Positions 34,530 to 45,599 of a DNA stretch of 64,000 nt are shown here, piece after piece; position 1 is the first letter of the stretch, and each line of letters begins with the position of its first letter. Where the stretch lies: contig CP034989.1 in NCBI GenBank assembly GCA_004026145.2, forward strand, positions 5,297,562 to 5,361,561, given 5' to 3'. This DNA is from Takifugu bimaculatus. Taxonomy: Eukaryota > Chordata > Actinopteri > Tetraodontiformes > Tetraodontidae. A program made the position numbers and the translations under genes. The notes beneath the pieces were generated by a model. The model was not told the origin of the DNA. It ran no database searches and saw only the letters and a program-made list of their open reading frames with translations.

Positions 34530-36954
34530 ATTAGTGAATATGTTAATATTAATGCTATAATATATCACAGTCTTCATCATCTGTTTACATTATGTCAAGG
34601 TCACTCCTTTAAATACAAAAAAAAATCAATAAGATAAGACAAATTTTCCTTTATTCATATTTCCAGGTGCAAATATAAAATAAGAAAATGCAAGGTTTTC
34701 CCACTGCATGAAGTACAAGCCCTGGTAACCTGTGTTATAAATAACCATGGCTACCATACACTTAGAATTCAAGCCTCATCCCTGACAGCAGGCATAATCT
34801 GCCATTGGATCAAATAAAAGAAAGCCTGGACATGCATCAGCATGTTGAGAACTACCTAAAATAACTGAAACCATATTTGACAGATAGAATTGAGGTTTGT
34901 GCTAACATGCTAACACATATGCTAATGTGTGCAAACCAGAGGGTTTCCAATATTTGTGTTCAACCTGCAGTGAAGGCAGTTATTTAAAAGGCATTATCAA
35001 GTCATATAGCTCTATATGTTGGTGTGAATATCTTTGGTTTATTACTTGTACAAATGACAAATTAGGGTCATTAAAACTGCAGCAGATCAACCAGCTGAAT
35101 CTTTTCTTTAATACTCTCCTACCCTATTTTGATATCTTGCCTACTCAATTAGATGCCCTTCCTTTCTGTAATTAAACTCTGACTGGAAGTTTTACTCTGG
35201 GATCAGTTTCTGTTTCTAGTTATTTATAATCCTTGATTGTATCGGAGAGGAAAGGATGGTTTAGCCCTGTAAAAACTGCAGAGTAGACAAGAGCTGCTGT
35301 TCTATTGACCTTCAGCACTTGTGAATAAAAGCCATATTGCGCAGTTTAAACAACGGCGGCCATTGTTTGATGCCTTTGCCCCAAGAGAAACTCTAATGTC
35401 TACACAAATTTAGGAATCAAAAAGCCTATTGGAGAACCACAAAGGGTAAATGGAGTGATGGCAGCTATTGGCAGATGTGTCCTGAACCCTAACCCAAAAT
35501 CATGACAAAATAGGGACAGAATTCTTTTAAAGCTAGCAAAGCTAGCCCCAAAAAACCCTTGAACTTAATAAGAATTCCATGGATTATTACATATGCTGAA
35601 CATAAACCTGCATGTTGCATTTATAGGTTTCTTCTGTGTATTTCCACAAAATAAGCAAATAATGGGCCCGTAGGCATTTGAAGGAACTGCTGAATACTTC
35701 CCATTTAAACACTGAGTTCCTTTGTTGTGACTGGCCTGAACAATAAATGTACAGTAAGTCAAATATATGATGAGACTGGGTGATGTATCAGTGATCTGGG
35801 ATCTCAGAAAATCAATCCTAGCATTGAAAGCTATTACATGGGACCAAAGTAAAATCACCAAATATTATTGCTTATATTTAGTTCTTGTCATGTTCGTCTG
35901 ATCTTTTTGGTTATTTTTTTATTTTTTTATTTCAAAGTTGCTCAGTGTGATAAAAATGGGCCAAAACCTGACTGATACCTGAGCTCTGCTTGTGATGGAG
36001 TCAGGCAGATGTATTGGTGGGAATTCATCTCATAAATTAGCACCTCGCAGTCTTGAAACCTGAGTTTCTCAACATGTTAAATCGGTGCCACACAAACAAA
36101 CATGTTACTTATCTCCATAATTATTAAGACTTTTTGAAAATTCATCCAGTAAATTCACGATGGAAGGATGAACAAGGATTCTTCCCTTTAAATTTGGTCA
36201 CCATTTCATTTTCAATGTGCGGCTGGTGAGCGCCCGTTTCAGCGCATCATAAATGCACTTACACACTTCCAGCACCATCTGTTGCTGTCACATCATTCTC
36301 TGAAGACGCCCTTTGACCCTGAGCAGGAAATACAGCTTCCCCTCACCCCCACCTCTTTTCCTGGGGGAAAGAATAACTCCCACCTTCTCCTTGCAGTCAT
36401 CCCCAAACCTGCCTCAGGGCAGTAACCACGTCCTCATAAGTCACCATCTCACCTGTAATTTTGCCACAGTCAAAATTGTTCTTTTATTGCTGCTCTGATT
36501 CTGATAAGAAATGAATGTGGGCGATAAAGCAACTGCTGGCCTTCATACTTCCTGATCGATCAAAAGGAACATTTGATGACTGATGGGGTGATTCAGTGTG
36601 TGCTTTCATTATGGCCGTGTAGTGCCATCAGCACTTCCTTTTATATGTCATCCTGCAAATTTTTGGGACAGTTGTCTCATGAAAAAGGTTTTGTGCTGTC
36701 GTCTCGTTCTTCACGGTCACACCTGACACATCGGTCTTCTGCGTGCTCTGCTGTGTGGGCCAGTGTTTGGCTTGGATTTCACTTCTTTAGTTGCCTCATC
36801 TGAAGCTTGTGACTAAAGTTAGACCTACAGTGAAGACAGTGGTCGGCATCAAAGCAGACTTCCATTTATAAACAGCTGCCTTCTGTCTTCAGAAATTCAT
36901 ATTCTGGTTTTACTACCTAACTTCAACTTCACTTGGGGAGGGGGGGTCACAGTG
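34530..36954. other. No gene recognised (duplicated at 55271-57696)
   Basis: About 2.4 kb without a recognised repeat or gene, nearly identical between the two copies. Possible unique host sequence. Confidence 0.5.
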
Positions 36955-36962
36955 GTGTAGCG

Positions 36963-38026
36963 CAGTGGTCCCCAATCACCGGGCCGCGGACCGGTACCGG
37001 TCCGTGGATCACTTGGTACCGGGCTGCACAAGAAATAATTAAATATTTTATGCATTAGCTGAGTCTGAATGATCTTTTATTTCGAAAAACATTTTGGGAA
37101 ATGACCAGATTCTCTTAGTTACGTCTTAAGTGCCACAATTGAACCCACAAGCGAGCAAAATGAGTAAGAAACAGGTGTCTTTTAAAAAAATTGCGAAAAA
37201 GAAAAGCCCCAATCAAGAGACAGGAGAAGAGCCCTCTTCCAAGAAAAAGAAAGCTTTTAACAGACAATTTCATGAGTTCTACTGAAAAAATGGATTTAAC
37301 CCAGTAGGTGATTCCCGCATACCAAGCCCACTCTGCATAATTTGCGCCGGCCGGCTCACTAATGAGGCAATGAATTTTTCAAAACTACTTCGCCACTTGG
37401 AGACCCAGCACCCTAGTTTAAAAGACAAGCCCCTGGGGTATTTTGAAAGAAAAAAAAACAGGAACATGATATGGGCAGAAGAAGGGCCACCACATCAGTA
37501 AATGTGAATGCACTGAGAGCATCGTACCTGGTGCTCCAGTATTCTGGATTAAAGTCATGGCAGAATACCCTGAAATCGCCACCACAGCACTGAAAACCCG
37601 GTTGCCATTTCCGACATTCTATCTGTGTGAAGCGGGATTTTCTGCGGTGACAGCAACTAAAACAAAACAATGGAGTAGACTGGGCCATTGAGACTGGGCA
37701 TACGCAACACACTTCAGGTGTCATTGTCTCCCATCACTCACAGATGTGACCATCTCGTTGCAGAGAAACAAGCGCAGGGCTCCCATTGATTTGTTGCTAT
37801 GGTGAGTTAAAATTTTCATGAAAATAAAATGTTCTTTATATTCGTCTTTGTAGCTTATTTATAGCTTATTTTGAAGGGATGTTTAAACATTATCCTAGCG
37901 AGTAGGAGAGAGCAGTGCTTGTGAGTCTTTGTGGGCACACTTATCCGGCAGTTCAACCCCCCCGGGCCGCAGTAAAATTGTCAAGCGCTGACTAGTCCGC
38001 AGTGATAAAAAGGTTGGGGACCGCTG
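36963..38026 (+). mobile_element. hAT transposon, 1064 bp, internally deleted, with 8-bp target duplication
   Basis: The ends are CAGTGGTCCCCAA and the complementary TTGGGGACCGCTG. GTGTAGCG flanks both sides exactly (36955-36962 and 38027-38034), the 8-bp target duplication of hAT elements. Inside are CCGGGCCGCGGACCGG-type subterminal repeats and both ends of a transposase gene without its middle. A non-autonomous derivative of an autonomous hAT (Charlie-like, ZBED-related) family. Confidence 0.9.
37160..37720 (+). pseudogene. hAT transposase: BED finger and C-terminal dimerisation pieces
   Basis: The ATG at 37160-37162 starts a Lys-rich segment (M-S-K-K-Q-V-S-F-K-K-I), an in-frame TGA follows at 37283-37285, then a BED-type zinc finger with C-I-I-C and H-L-E-T-Q-H. 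The frame soon loses similarity. From 37542, F-W-I-K-V-M-A-E-Y-P-E followed by P-F-P-T-F-Y-L-C-E-A-G-F-S-A-V matches the hAT C-terminal dimerisation domain, ending at a stop after R-L-G-H. The central RNase H-like catalytic domain is deleted. Related host genes (ZBED types) were domesticated from such transposases; nothing suggests that here. Confidence 0.82.
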
Positions 38027-38883
38027 GTGTAGCGGACCTGTCTTTACATGGACTGGAATGATTAAAAAGGTTTGAGCAGCACATATTTGTCCACTTGGAC
38101 TGCACATTAAGACACTAGAGATAATAATAAGTTGCTGCCCCATAATGTAAATAAAATATAACAATTACTAATTTAAAACTTACATCATCATAGCATTTTT
38201 GATACAGCATAACGATCCTTGTCCTATCCTAATGTTTGCTGTACGAAGTGTTTATACTTGTGTCAGTACGAACATGCGTTTACTTTGTGAACCCTGCAAA
38301 GCCCAAACCAGTGTGTCTCTACAAATTCCTTGGTAGCATTTGGCTGGTTCTTCTACATTTGTTACATAATAACATGAATTATGATAGAAACTGTTGAAAA
38401 AGCAAACCAACCACAGCCCAGTTTGATGCTGTGGCTCTATTCCGAAAAGGTGCATTGTGAGTCACATGTGACAGAAGTAGTGACCAGTGATTGGACATTG
38501 TCTCTGTTGAACAATGTGCAAATAACAGTGACTCAATGATGGATCTTTAAACAAGATCCGTCCAACGGAGACTATAAAACAGATGTTTGCTGTTTGTCCA
38601 CAGGTTTGGGGAAGTGACCTCTTATTTGTGACCTATCTGACACTCCTGGACTGTCAGCAGAGTGTCTTACCCTGAATTTTAGTGCCCCAGCTCGGGGATA
38701 TTTTCTCACCAAATGCTCAGGCTGTAAATGGATTCTTTTAGATGTGCCCCCCCTCCCCTCTCATGTCCGCCCACACACATACAAACCCTCCCTACCTGCA
38801 GCCACACAAAGCTCTGCAGTCAGCATGGATGTCTGGATGGTTATGATGGACAGACGCAGCTGGAGTGAAAATACAAAAAAATT

Positions 38884-38890
38884 ACACACA

Positions 38891-38966
<76 letters not shown>
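38884..38966. repeat. (ACGC)n / (CA)n microsatellite
   Basis: ACGC units followed by CA units, 83 bp here and 81 bp at 59626-59706 in copy 2. Confidence 0.97.
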
Positions 38967-38968
<2 letters not shown>

Positions 38969-39104
38969 CCAGACTGCATGTGCAGAGAGCAACCAGAGCT
39001 GTGCAGCAGATTAACTGCCATACTTCCCAATTAGCCCACTCAGCTACAGAGGAAATGGCCATGACTGCCTTCTGCTGCCTTTCTTCTCAGTGTATCAAAG
39101 CTAT

Positions 39105-39106
<2 letters not shown>

Positions 39107-39181
<75 letters not shown>
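39107..39181. repeat. (TG)n microsatellite, opposed to the CA tract at 38884
   Basis: 75 bp of GT units. The complementary CA tract 140 bp to the left means the two could pair. The copy 2 equivalent is 59847-59919 (73 bp). Confidence 0.97.
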
Positions 39182-39182
<1 letters not shown>

Positions 39183-41097
39183 TCGCTCTATGATCTAATC
39201 GCACGAGATTCAGATCTCCTCTCTGACAACTGCCCAATGGCTCACTCATCACATGCTGCCATCTCTTCCTGCTCATGTTGAAGTTCTCCAAGGAAGGGGG
39301 ATGGAAGTAGGTGCAAAGGACCAGGTGTGTTTGTGAACAAGTCAAGAAAACATACAACCAGAAAAATTTAGGTGAGTATCATAGCTTTGTAGCTTTGGTA
39401 TCAGGTCACACCCTTTGTGAAGTCTTGTACTAAGAGGTGCCCCTATATTAATACATCAGCAAAACAAAAGAGGAGCTTTTTCTCTACATCATTTGCTAGT
39501 GACCTTAAATGATGAGCATTAGCTCGTAAAAAAAAAAAAAAAAAAATGCCATCAGAATCCTATAAACGAACTGTAGACAGCAGCGACTTGATTAGGGGCC
39601 TAACAGTGGACCTCTGCGATAAGAGGAACACAGAAATAAATAAATCTGAAACTACTGAAAGTCTGGCAGTTACTTAGTTCTGCATAAATCATGTTTGTTC
39701 CTCCATATAAATGACATTATTAATGTTTGATCAGCTATTGATTGGTCCGTGTATGAAGTATAATCCAAATTGCTTTGATAATGTTGAATAACCAAGGCTG
39801 CTTTGTGGATACAAAGAGCATCTGATCTACACTCTGTAATCACTAAAACAGAACTGAGTGTGAAAAAAAGGTGAGTGGATTGTATTCTCTATCTTTCCTC
39901 AAATCAATAACTAACCACATATAGCTGATATTACATAACTAGGAATAGTTAGAGGAGAAAAGAAGCTTGAATCACTGAGTCAGTCATGCCAGATATTGTT
40001 TCTGCTGAACTCTTCCGCCACTCTGCCACTGTTTTTGCTGCCTTCTCCTCCCCGTGGGTGTTCTCGTTCCCCGTGAGGTCCTCAGCCACCCCCTGTGCTG
40101 TCTGCCTGACAATGCTCTGTCAAGCCCAAGCCTCATCCTCCTCCCCGATGTTACCATAGAAACCATTAGTCATGGAAAAGTACAGGAAAGTGGAGTGTCT
40201 CGTACAGGGACGTAGCAACGTGCTTGTGAAAAAAGATGGTTAAAACATAAAGAAATATTTTTGGAGTGGACACACATCAAGTGTTTGTCACATATAAACT
40301 GTTAGGGTTGAAGTTACTGAGGTTAAGTCAAAAGACAGAAGAAAACAGGGTAAAAGGTTGGGACATAATGTAGAATTACAACCAAGCGCTCTCATTAACA
40401 TGCAATCAAACACAGGTCGCGTCTTTAATCCTTGATATTAGACAAACGAAGGAGGGGACAATTATAAGTCAGACCCGTTAGCCCTCAGAGTTTCATGTGT
40501 TTGGGTTTATGTGTTTCTCTTGGCTGTGATCTGTATCCCAGCATCAATCAGGGCGGTCGGGAAGGTGGGGTGACATCTTTCCTGTTTAGAATATGGAGTG
40601 GTTTGACAAGGACCTTGGCCGAAATGTGATGTTATTTTAAACCGCATTTGTGCTGAGCTCCTAATCAAACTCTCACAATATGAGTGCCTTGCTTGGTAAC
40701 AGTTGCTAAGGTCTGATTAGATTAGACATTCAGTGGATGGGGGATCTAATTAGCAAACTGGCTTTTGTGCTGGTTTGCTATATTCTTTTAGAGGAGATCC
40801 CACATTAGAGGAGAACAATAAATAAAAAAAACATTTTAGTGGTGCAGTGAAATAGATTAAAGCGAGTCTGTGGTTGGTTTTTACTTACAGAAGCAACAAA
40901 GACACGACATCCCATCATGCAACACTAGTCTACATTGATTATTTCTCAACCTGTAAGAAATCCTTTGTCAGAAAGATCTGAGACGTGATCTGCTTTGCTT
41001 TTTTCCCATGAGTTGCCAGCAGCTAGAAGATATCAGCAAATTATAGAATGTGCTATATATATGACCCACATCTGCTTTAAAGTGTGAGTGTGTGAGT

Positions 41098-41134
<37 letters not shown>

Positions 41135-41568
41135 CATCAGTTACTCTGAGCTCTCAGATTTACAAAAAAACTGTTTTAAAAATACTTATTATATTAGCCT
41201 TTATATAAATGTATAAACATTTTCTGTCCCACAAGTGATTTAAAATGGTGGCATTTACATGACCCTTGAATTTGATATTTCAAAATAAGATTCTGTAAGA
41301 TTGTATCCTATCAATTTTAAGGTTTTTCTTCTTTAAAACAGGACTTCCACAGAGGAAATTCACAGATTTGAATGAAGTGGTCATGTGCCAAGTGACAATC
41401 TTAAAGGTCAGCTGACAGAAGACCAGCATGTGGCTTAATTACCATGAACTGGTGCACACTGGGATATTTGTGGAGGCTCCACTGATCTCAACAGGAGATC
41501 TCCAGGGGATTGTGGCTTTCAAAGAAGTCCCATCTCAAAAATGTATTTAATAGTTCTTATACCACAAG

Positions 41569-41678
<110 letters not shown>

Positions 41679-41802
41679 GGTCCTGTGTTATTGCATGTGA
41701 TCATCTGCTGGGCAAAAATAGCTAAAGAATGCAGTGTCTCCAAACATGTGCAGAACCATTTGGGCTTCAGTTTTCTGTGTAATTGTTGAGTTTGGGAAAC
41801 TG

Positions 41803-41896
41803 TTGGTTGGTTGGTTGGTTGGTTGGTTGGTTGGTTGGTTGGTTGGCTGGTTGGTTGGTTGGTTGGTTGGTTGGTTGGTTGGTTGGTTGGTTGGTT
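41803..41896. repeat. (GGTT)n microsatellite with one GGCT unit
   Basis: 94 bp here and 99 bp at 62534-62632 in copy 2. Trp-Leu-Val-Gly frames over it are artefacts. Confidence 0.96.
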
Positions 41897-43107
41897 GTCA
41901 ACTGCACTTGGTTAACAGTGCACTTGTACATCATCTCATGTAGTTCCTGTCTGCAAACAAGTCATTTGTCACACTGATGTGAGCAACATGGCAGCAACTG
42001 TTGTGTCTTCTGTTCAGACTTTACCATTTCCTTCTGGTGACAGCCAGTCCTGACCATAACAGAGTGGCTTCAGTCAAGACTCTGTTTATCATTCACAGTG
42101 AAAAAAGACAACTCTCCAAGGATCATAAATATGTTACCAGGGTGGCCGCTGTGAAAAGACATTTCTATTCTGTTAAATGCCCCATAAGAAAATGGGGTCA
42201 GATCACAATGAGCATTTAGTTAAATCATAACTCCCACGGTAAACTCCCCCCATCGACCAGAAATTGTTAAAAGCACTGAAAATAAACACACACCCACACA
42301 CAATTGTTAGCTGCCAAACTGGTCCTGGCAGACTGTTTTTCCTGCGAAGTGATTCCCTGTTGTCCGTTTGCATTGTTTTAAACTGCTGTTTGGCATCTGT
42401 GGAAAGATAACAACACTGTTATCTCCTGCAAAAGAGGAACTGAGCTTTTCACATGAGCAAAGGGAGACCTGCAATTGGCTGAGACACAGATGTCTGCGCC
42501 ACTGCTCATCTGTCTGTGACCTTGAGGGAACTGGGAGGTGGTTTTTGTAGGTTCAGCTGCCCCACTACTGTTATCACTGGCAGACACCATAATCACCTGT
42601 GCGTGGGCCTGTGTTTGGGGACGGCATGACTACAGGAATATGTTTCCCTGTCTATGTGCCTGCTTTTAACTATGCACACTTCATAATAATAGAGAAAATG
42701 TTTTCTCCTTATGGAGTTTGTAAATACCTTTTTTAAACTAGAGATGTCTGACATCGTCAGCCGATCTTGGAATGAAATTGCAATATCAGAAATGATTGAT
42801 ATGGATTTTTACTTTTATTGACAACACAATTTTTGTACAACATGCACATTTTACACATCAAAATCTTCAGCTGCTTCTCTTCTCACTCAAAATGTCAAAA
42901 TGCGAGAGATGCGATGTATACTTTTACAGATATTTATGTTTATGTCTAAGTAACACATCAATGTAGTTTTATTGGCAAAAGTTTACAGAATGTTGCGCTA
43001 ACATCACAGTGGGGGATATATGATGTTCATGATTTGGGTTGTTTGGCAGAAACGTCACATATACAGACATTTGATCCATATTGGAATGAAAGAGTTCAAT
43101 ATCAAAG
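41897..43107. other. No gene recognised (duplicated at 62633-63843)
   Basis: About 1.2 kb without a recognised gene or repeat. Confidence 0.5.
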
Positions 43108-43119
43108 GACAATATCGTT

Positions 43120-43250
43120 GTCTGTGTAGATTCTCAATCATCCAGGTCATAGTTATCCAAGGTAGTTTTCTGTGTCAACTGGACTGTTTTTCTTCTCTTT
43201 GTTTGATGTTTCCCCTTCTATCAAGAAGGCTGAAGAAAACTACCTTGGAT
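43120..43250. mobile_element. Short Penelope-like pLTR insertion, 131 bp, with 12-bp target duplication
   Basis: GACAATATCGTT flanks it exactly at 43108-43119 and 43251-43262. It starts GTCTGTGTAGATTC like the insertion at 10799 and ends GAAAACTACCTTGGAT (43235-43250). This end is the exact reverse complement of ATCCAAGGTAGTTTTC at 43155-43170, so the first part is an inverted copy of the family's own end. On the minus strand, a CCTTCT/AGAAGG stem followed by GAAAC (about 43207-43230) recalls the hammerhead stem II and second core box. No coding remains. Confidence 0.7.
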
Positions 43251-43302
43251 GACAATATCGTTATATATCGGTAAAAATGCAATGAATATTGAACACCCCT
43301 CG

Positions 43303-43756
43303 TGATATTTTCATTGTTATGCTGAGGACACTCAGCTTTATCTATCCATGAAACCAGAGGAGACAGAGAAGCTTCAGACCTGTCTTAAAGACACAAAGTC
43401 TTGGATGTCTTCAAATTCCCTCCTCCTTAACTCAGGAAAAACTGAGGTCATGGTGTTTGGTCCTGAACCTCTCAGGGATACATTAGATCACGTTATCACT
43501 CTAGATGGTATCTTCTTAGCATCTAGTCTCTCTGTGAGGAATCTTGGAGAAACTTTTGACCAAAATCTGTCCTTTAACTCACACATTAAAATTGTCTCTA
43601 GAAGTGCCTTTTTTCACCTGAGAAACATTGCAAAGATCAGGAAACTACTGACGCGGCATGATGCCTAGCTCCATCCTACCTGGAGGAGCTAGTGACACCT
43701 TTTCATCCCAATAAACCGCTCCGCTCTCAGAATGCTGGTTTACTTGTGGTCCCCAG
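43303..43756 (+). pseudogene. L2/Maui-type LINE reverse-transcriptase piece with a mutated catalytic motif and internal deletion
   Basis: The frame runs to 43668 with F-H-C-Y-A-E-D-T-Q-L-Y-L-S-M-K: the catalytic Y-A-D-D is changed to Y-A-E-D. L-L-L-N-S-G-K-T-E-V-M-V-F-G, H-V-I-T-L-D-G and F-H-L-R-N-I-A-K-I-R follow. Right after H-D-A the sequence jumps to the far C-terminal region (L-E-E-L-V-T-P-F and P-L-R-S-Q-N-A-G), missing roughly 100 codons. The piece ends at a minisatellite that joins it to an oppositely oriented L2 piece. It cannot encode active enzyme. Confidence 0.85.
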
Positions 43757-43768
43757 ACCTGTCTTAAA

Positions 43769-43848
43769 GACTTTATGTCTTAAAGACTTTATGTCTTTAA
43801 GACTTTATGTCTTTAAGACTTTATGTCTTTAAGACTTTATGTCTTTAA
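43769..43848. repeat. 16-bp minisatellite, five units, at an L2 head-to-head junction
   Basis: GACTTTATGTCTTTAA repeats five times without gaps (the first unit ends TTAAA). The unit is itself part of the L2 coding sequence (the K-D-I-K-S region). AGACCTGTCTTAAAGAC to the left and GTCTTTAAGACAGGTCT to the right are inverted copies of the same L2 stretch. Confidence 0.92.
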
Positions 43849-44089
43849 GACAGGTCTGAAGCTTCACTAACTCTGTCTCCTCTGGTTTCATGGATAAATA
43901 TAGCTGAGTGTCATCAGCATAACAATGAAAATGTATCCCATGCTGCTGAATAATGTTTCCTAGGGGAAGCATGTACATGGTGAAAAGGATTGGTCCAAGT
44001 ACAGAACCTTGTGGAACTCCAATGCTAACCCTACTGTATGAAGAGGGAACAACCATGGACATAAGCAAACTGGTATCTGACCCACTCAA
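43849..44089 (-). pseudogene. L2/Maui-type reverse-transcriptase catalytic piece (minus strand)
   Basis: The minus-strand frame carries G-V-P-Q-G-S-V-L-G-P-I-L-F, the conserved RT block 4, then F-H-C-Y-A-D-D-T-Q-L-Y-L-S-M-K with the intact catalytic Y-A-D-D, and E-L-V-K-L-Q-T-C-L-K-D-I-K-S. It is cut on both sides: by the minisatellite and by plus-strand L2 3' UTR sequence. Confidence 0.85.
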
Positions 44090-44208
44090 CCGGCAGCTTA
44101 TTCAATATTCAATATAATGTATTTTTGTATGTATTTGCTCTATGCCTCTCCTCTCCTCTCCTCTCCTCTCCTCTCCTCTCCTCTCCTCTCCTCTCCTCTC
44201 CTCCTTCA
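44090..44208 (+). mobile_element. L2 3' UTR piece with (TCTCC)n
   Basis: ACCGGCAGCTTATTCAATA and AATATAATGTATTT match the L2 3' UTR seen on the plus strand at about 53302-53340. A TCTCC tract fills 44146-44204. It lies between two minus-strand L2 coding pieces, so its orientation is opposite to both neighbours. Confidence 0.65.
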
Positions 44209-45382
44209 ACAGGTGTGTTGGGATGGGATCTAAAAGACACGTGGTGGACTTGGATTTATGAAGACGCCTCAGAAAATATATAGGGGTGAAGGAGTTTAAG
44301 GGCTCATTGGAGATCCTGTATGTTCCCACAGTCAGCACATCTGGTGAGGGTCCAGTTGTTGGGATGGCCTGGTTAGCTTTTTCTCTGAGAGCTAGAATGT
44401 TATCAGTGAAGAAGCTCGTGAAGTCTTCACCACTAAGGGAAGAAGGGATACGTGGATCTAAAACACTGTGACTCTTGGTTAATTTGGCCACAGTGCTGAA
44501 AAGAATCCTGGGGTTATTTTTGTTCTCTTCAATTAAAGAAGAAAAATAAGCAGTTCTAGCCTTACGGAGCGCCTTTTTGTAAACTGCCAGACAGTCTTTC
44601 CAGGCCAAAAGCACCTCCTGTATTTTCTTTTTCAGGGGGGCAACAGAATCAAGTGTAATTCTCAGTGAGGTTGCTGCATCGGACTCAAGTAATGAAATGA
44701 AGCCATTTCTAAAGCTGTCATTTATAAAATGTACATGGATGTTAAAGTCTCCAATAATAATGACATTATCTGTTCTCAGGACCAAGTCAGATAAGAAATC
44801 AGAGAACTCAGACAGGTACTCTGAATGTGGTCCAGCAGGGGGCCGATATACAACTACAAACAAAAGTGGGTTTTCTGTCCTCCGGTTCAGATGGGTGATG
44901 CCAAGAGTCAGGCTTTCAAATGGACTGGAACCATGTTTTGGCCTAGGATTAATTAATAACTTGGAGTGATAGATTGCTGCCCACTCCCCCTCCTCGACCA
45001 GTAACACAAGGAATATGATAATTAAGATGGGTAGGAGGAGTAGATTCATTTAAGCTAACATACTCCTCCTCCTGAAACCAGGTCTCAGTAGACAAAATAA
45101 TCAATGTGATGATCCGCTATCAGGTCGGCACTAACAGGGATTTGCACAAAAGAGATCTAATATTTAATAATCCACATTTAATTGTGATATTAGTTTCTCT
45201 CCAACTTGTGCTTTTGGTAATAATTTTAATAAGATTATGGTGATTGACTGCTCCCCTGCTCTGTGCTTGGTGAACTTTTAACTGTGGAACAGAGACTACC
45301 TCGATAGTGTTAAATATGTTATTGTTGTTGGATGAGGGTTCTATGGAAGCAGCAGAGAGTGTTACGTGACGGGGTTCATGAC
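44209..45382 (-). pseudogene. L2/Maui-type LINE ORF2, endonuclease region
   Basis: Minus strand. The endonuclease begins near 45160 (G-L-L-N-I-R-S-L), breaks in frame around 45050-45120, then runs open: V-V-Y-R-P-P-A-G-P-H, then N-V-I-I-I-G-D-F-N-I-H-V-H with the APE catalytic D-F-N. The SDH part is lost through an internal deletion before the linker (L-L-A-W-K-D-C-L-A-V-Y, then L-D-P-I-P-T-H-L-L-K), where the RT should begin. The open frame of 315 codons then runs into the TCTCC repeat as Glu-Arg-Gly units, which is an artefact. Upstream (45160-45382) is the family's leader region. Confidence 0.8.
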
Positions 45383-45548
45383 GGCCCTCCAGGACCCACA
45401 GAGCAGGAGCGGCCTCCAGGGAACACGGAGCAGAGTGGCCCTCCAGGGCACGGGGAGCAGGAGCGGCCCTCCAGGGAACACGGAGCAGTAGCGGCCCTCC
45501 AGGAAACACGGAGCAGGAGTGGCCCTCCAGGAACCACAGAACACCAAC
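45383..45548. repeat. 28-bp GC-rich minisatellite, about six units
   Basis: GGCCCTCCAGG begins units at 45383, 45411, 45437, 45465, 45493 and 45521 (spacing 28, 26, 28, 28, 28), each followed by an A/G-rich GGAGCAGGAG part. As 28 is not a multiple of three, it opens all frames and creates Gly/Pro-rich pseudo-proteins on both strands. Confidence 0.92.
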
Positions 45549-45599
45549 ACACAACGAGGGAGATGAACAGACACACTCATACGACGGTCACTCAGACAA

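Noticed and set aside
34927..35175. 82-codon plus-strand frame identical in both copies (55669-55917)
   Set aside because: Identity follows from the recent duplication, not from selection; no recognisable domain.
39984..40166. Arg-rich 60-codon minus-strand frame, also at 60721-60903
   Set aside because: Conserved only because the whole block is duplicated; no domain, splice or expression evidence.
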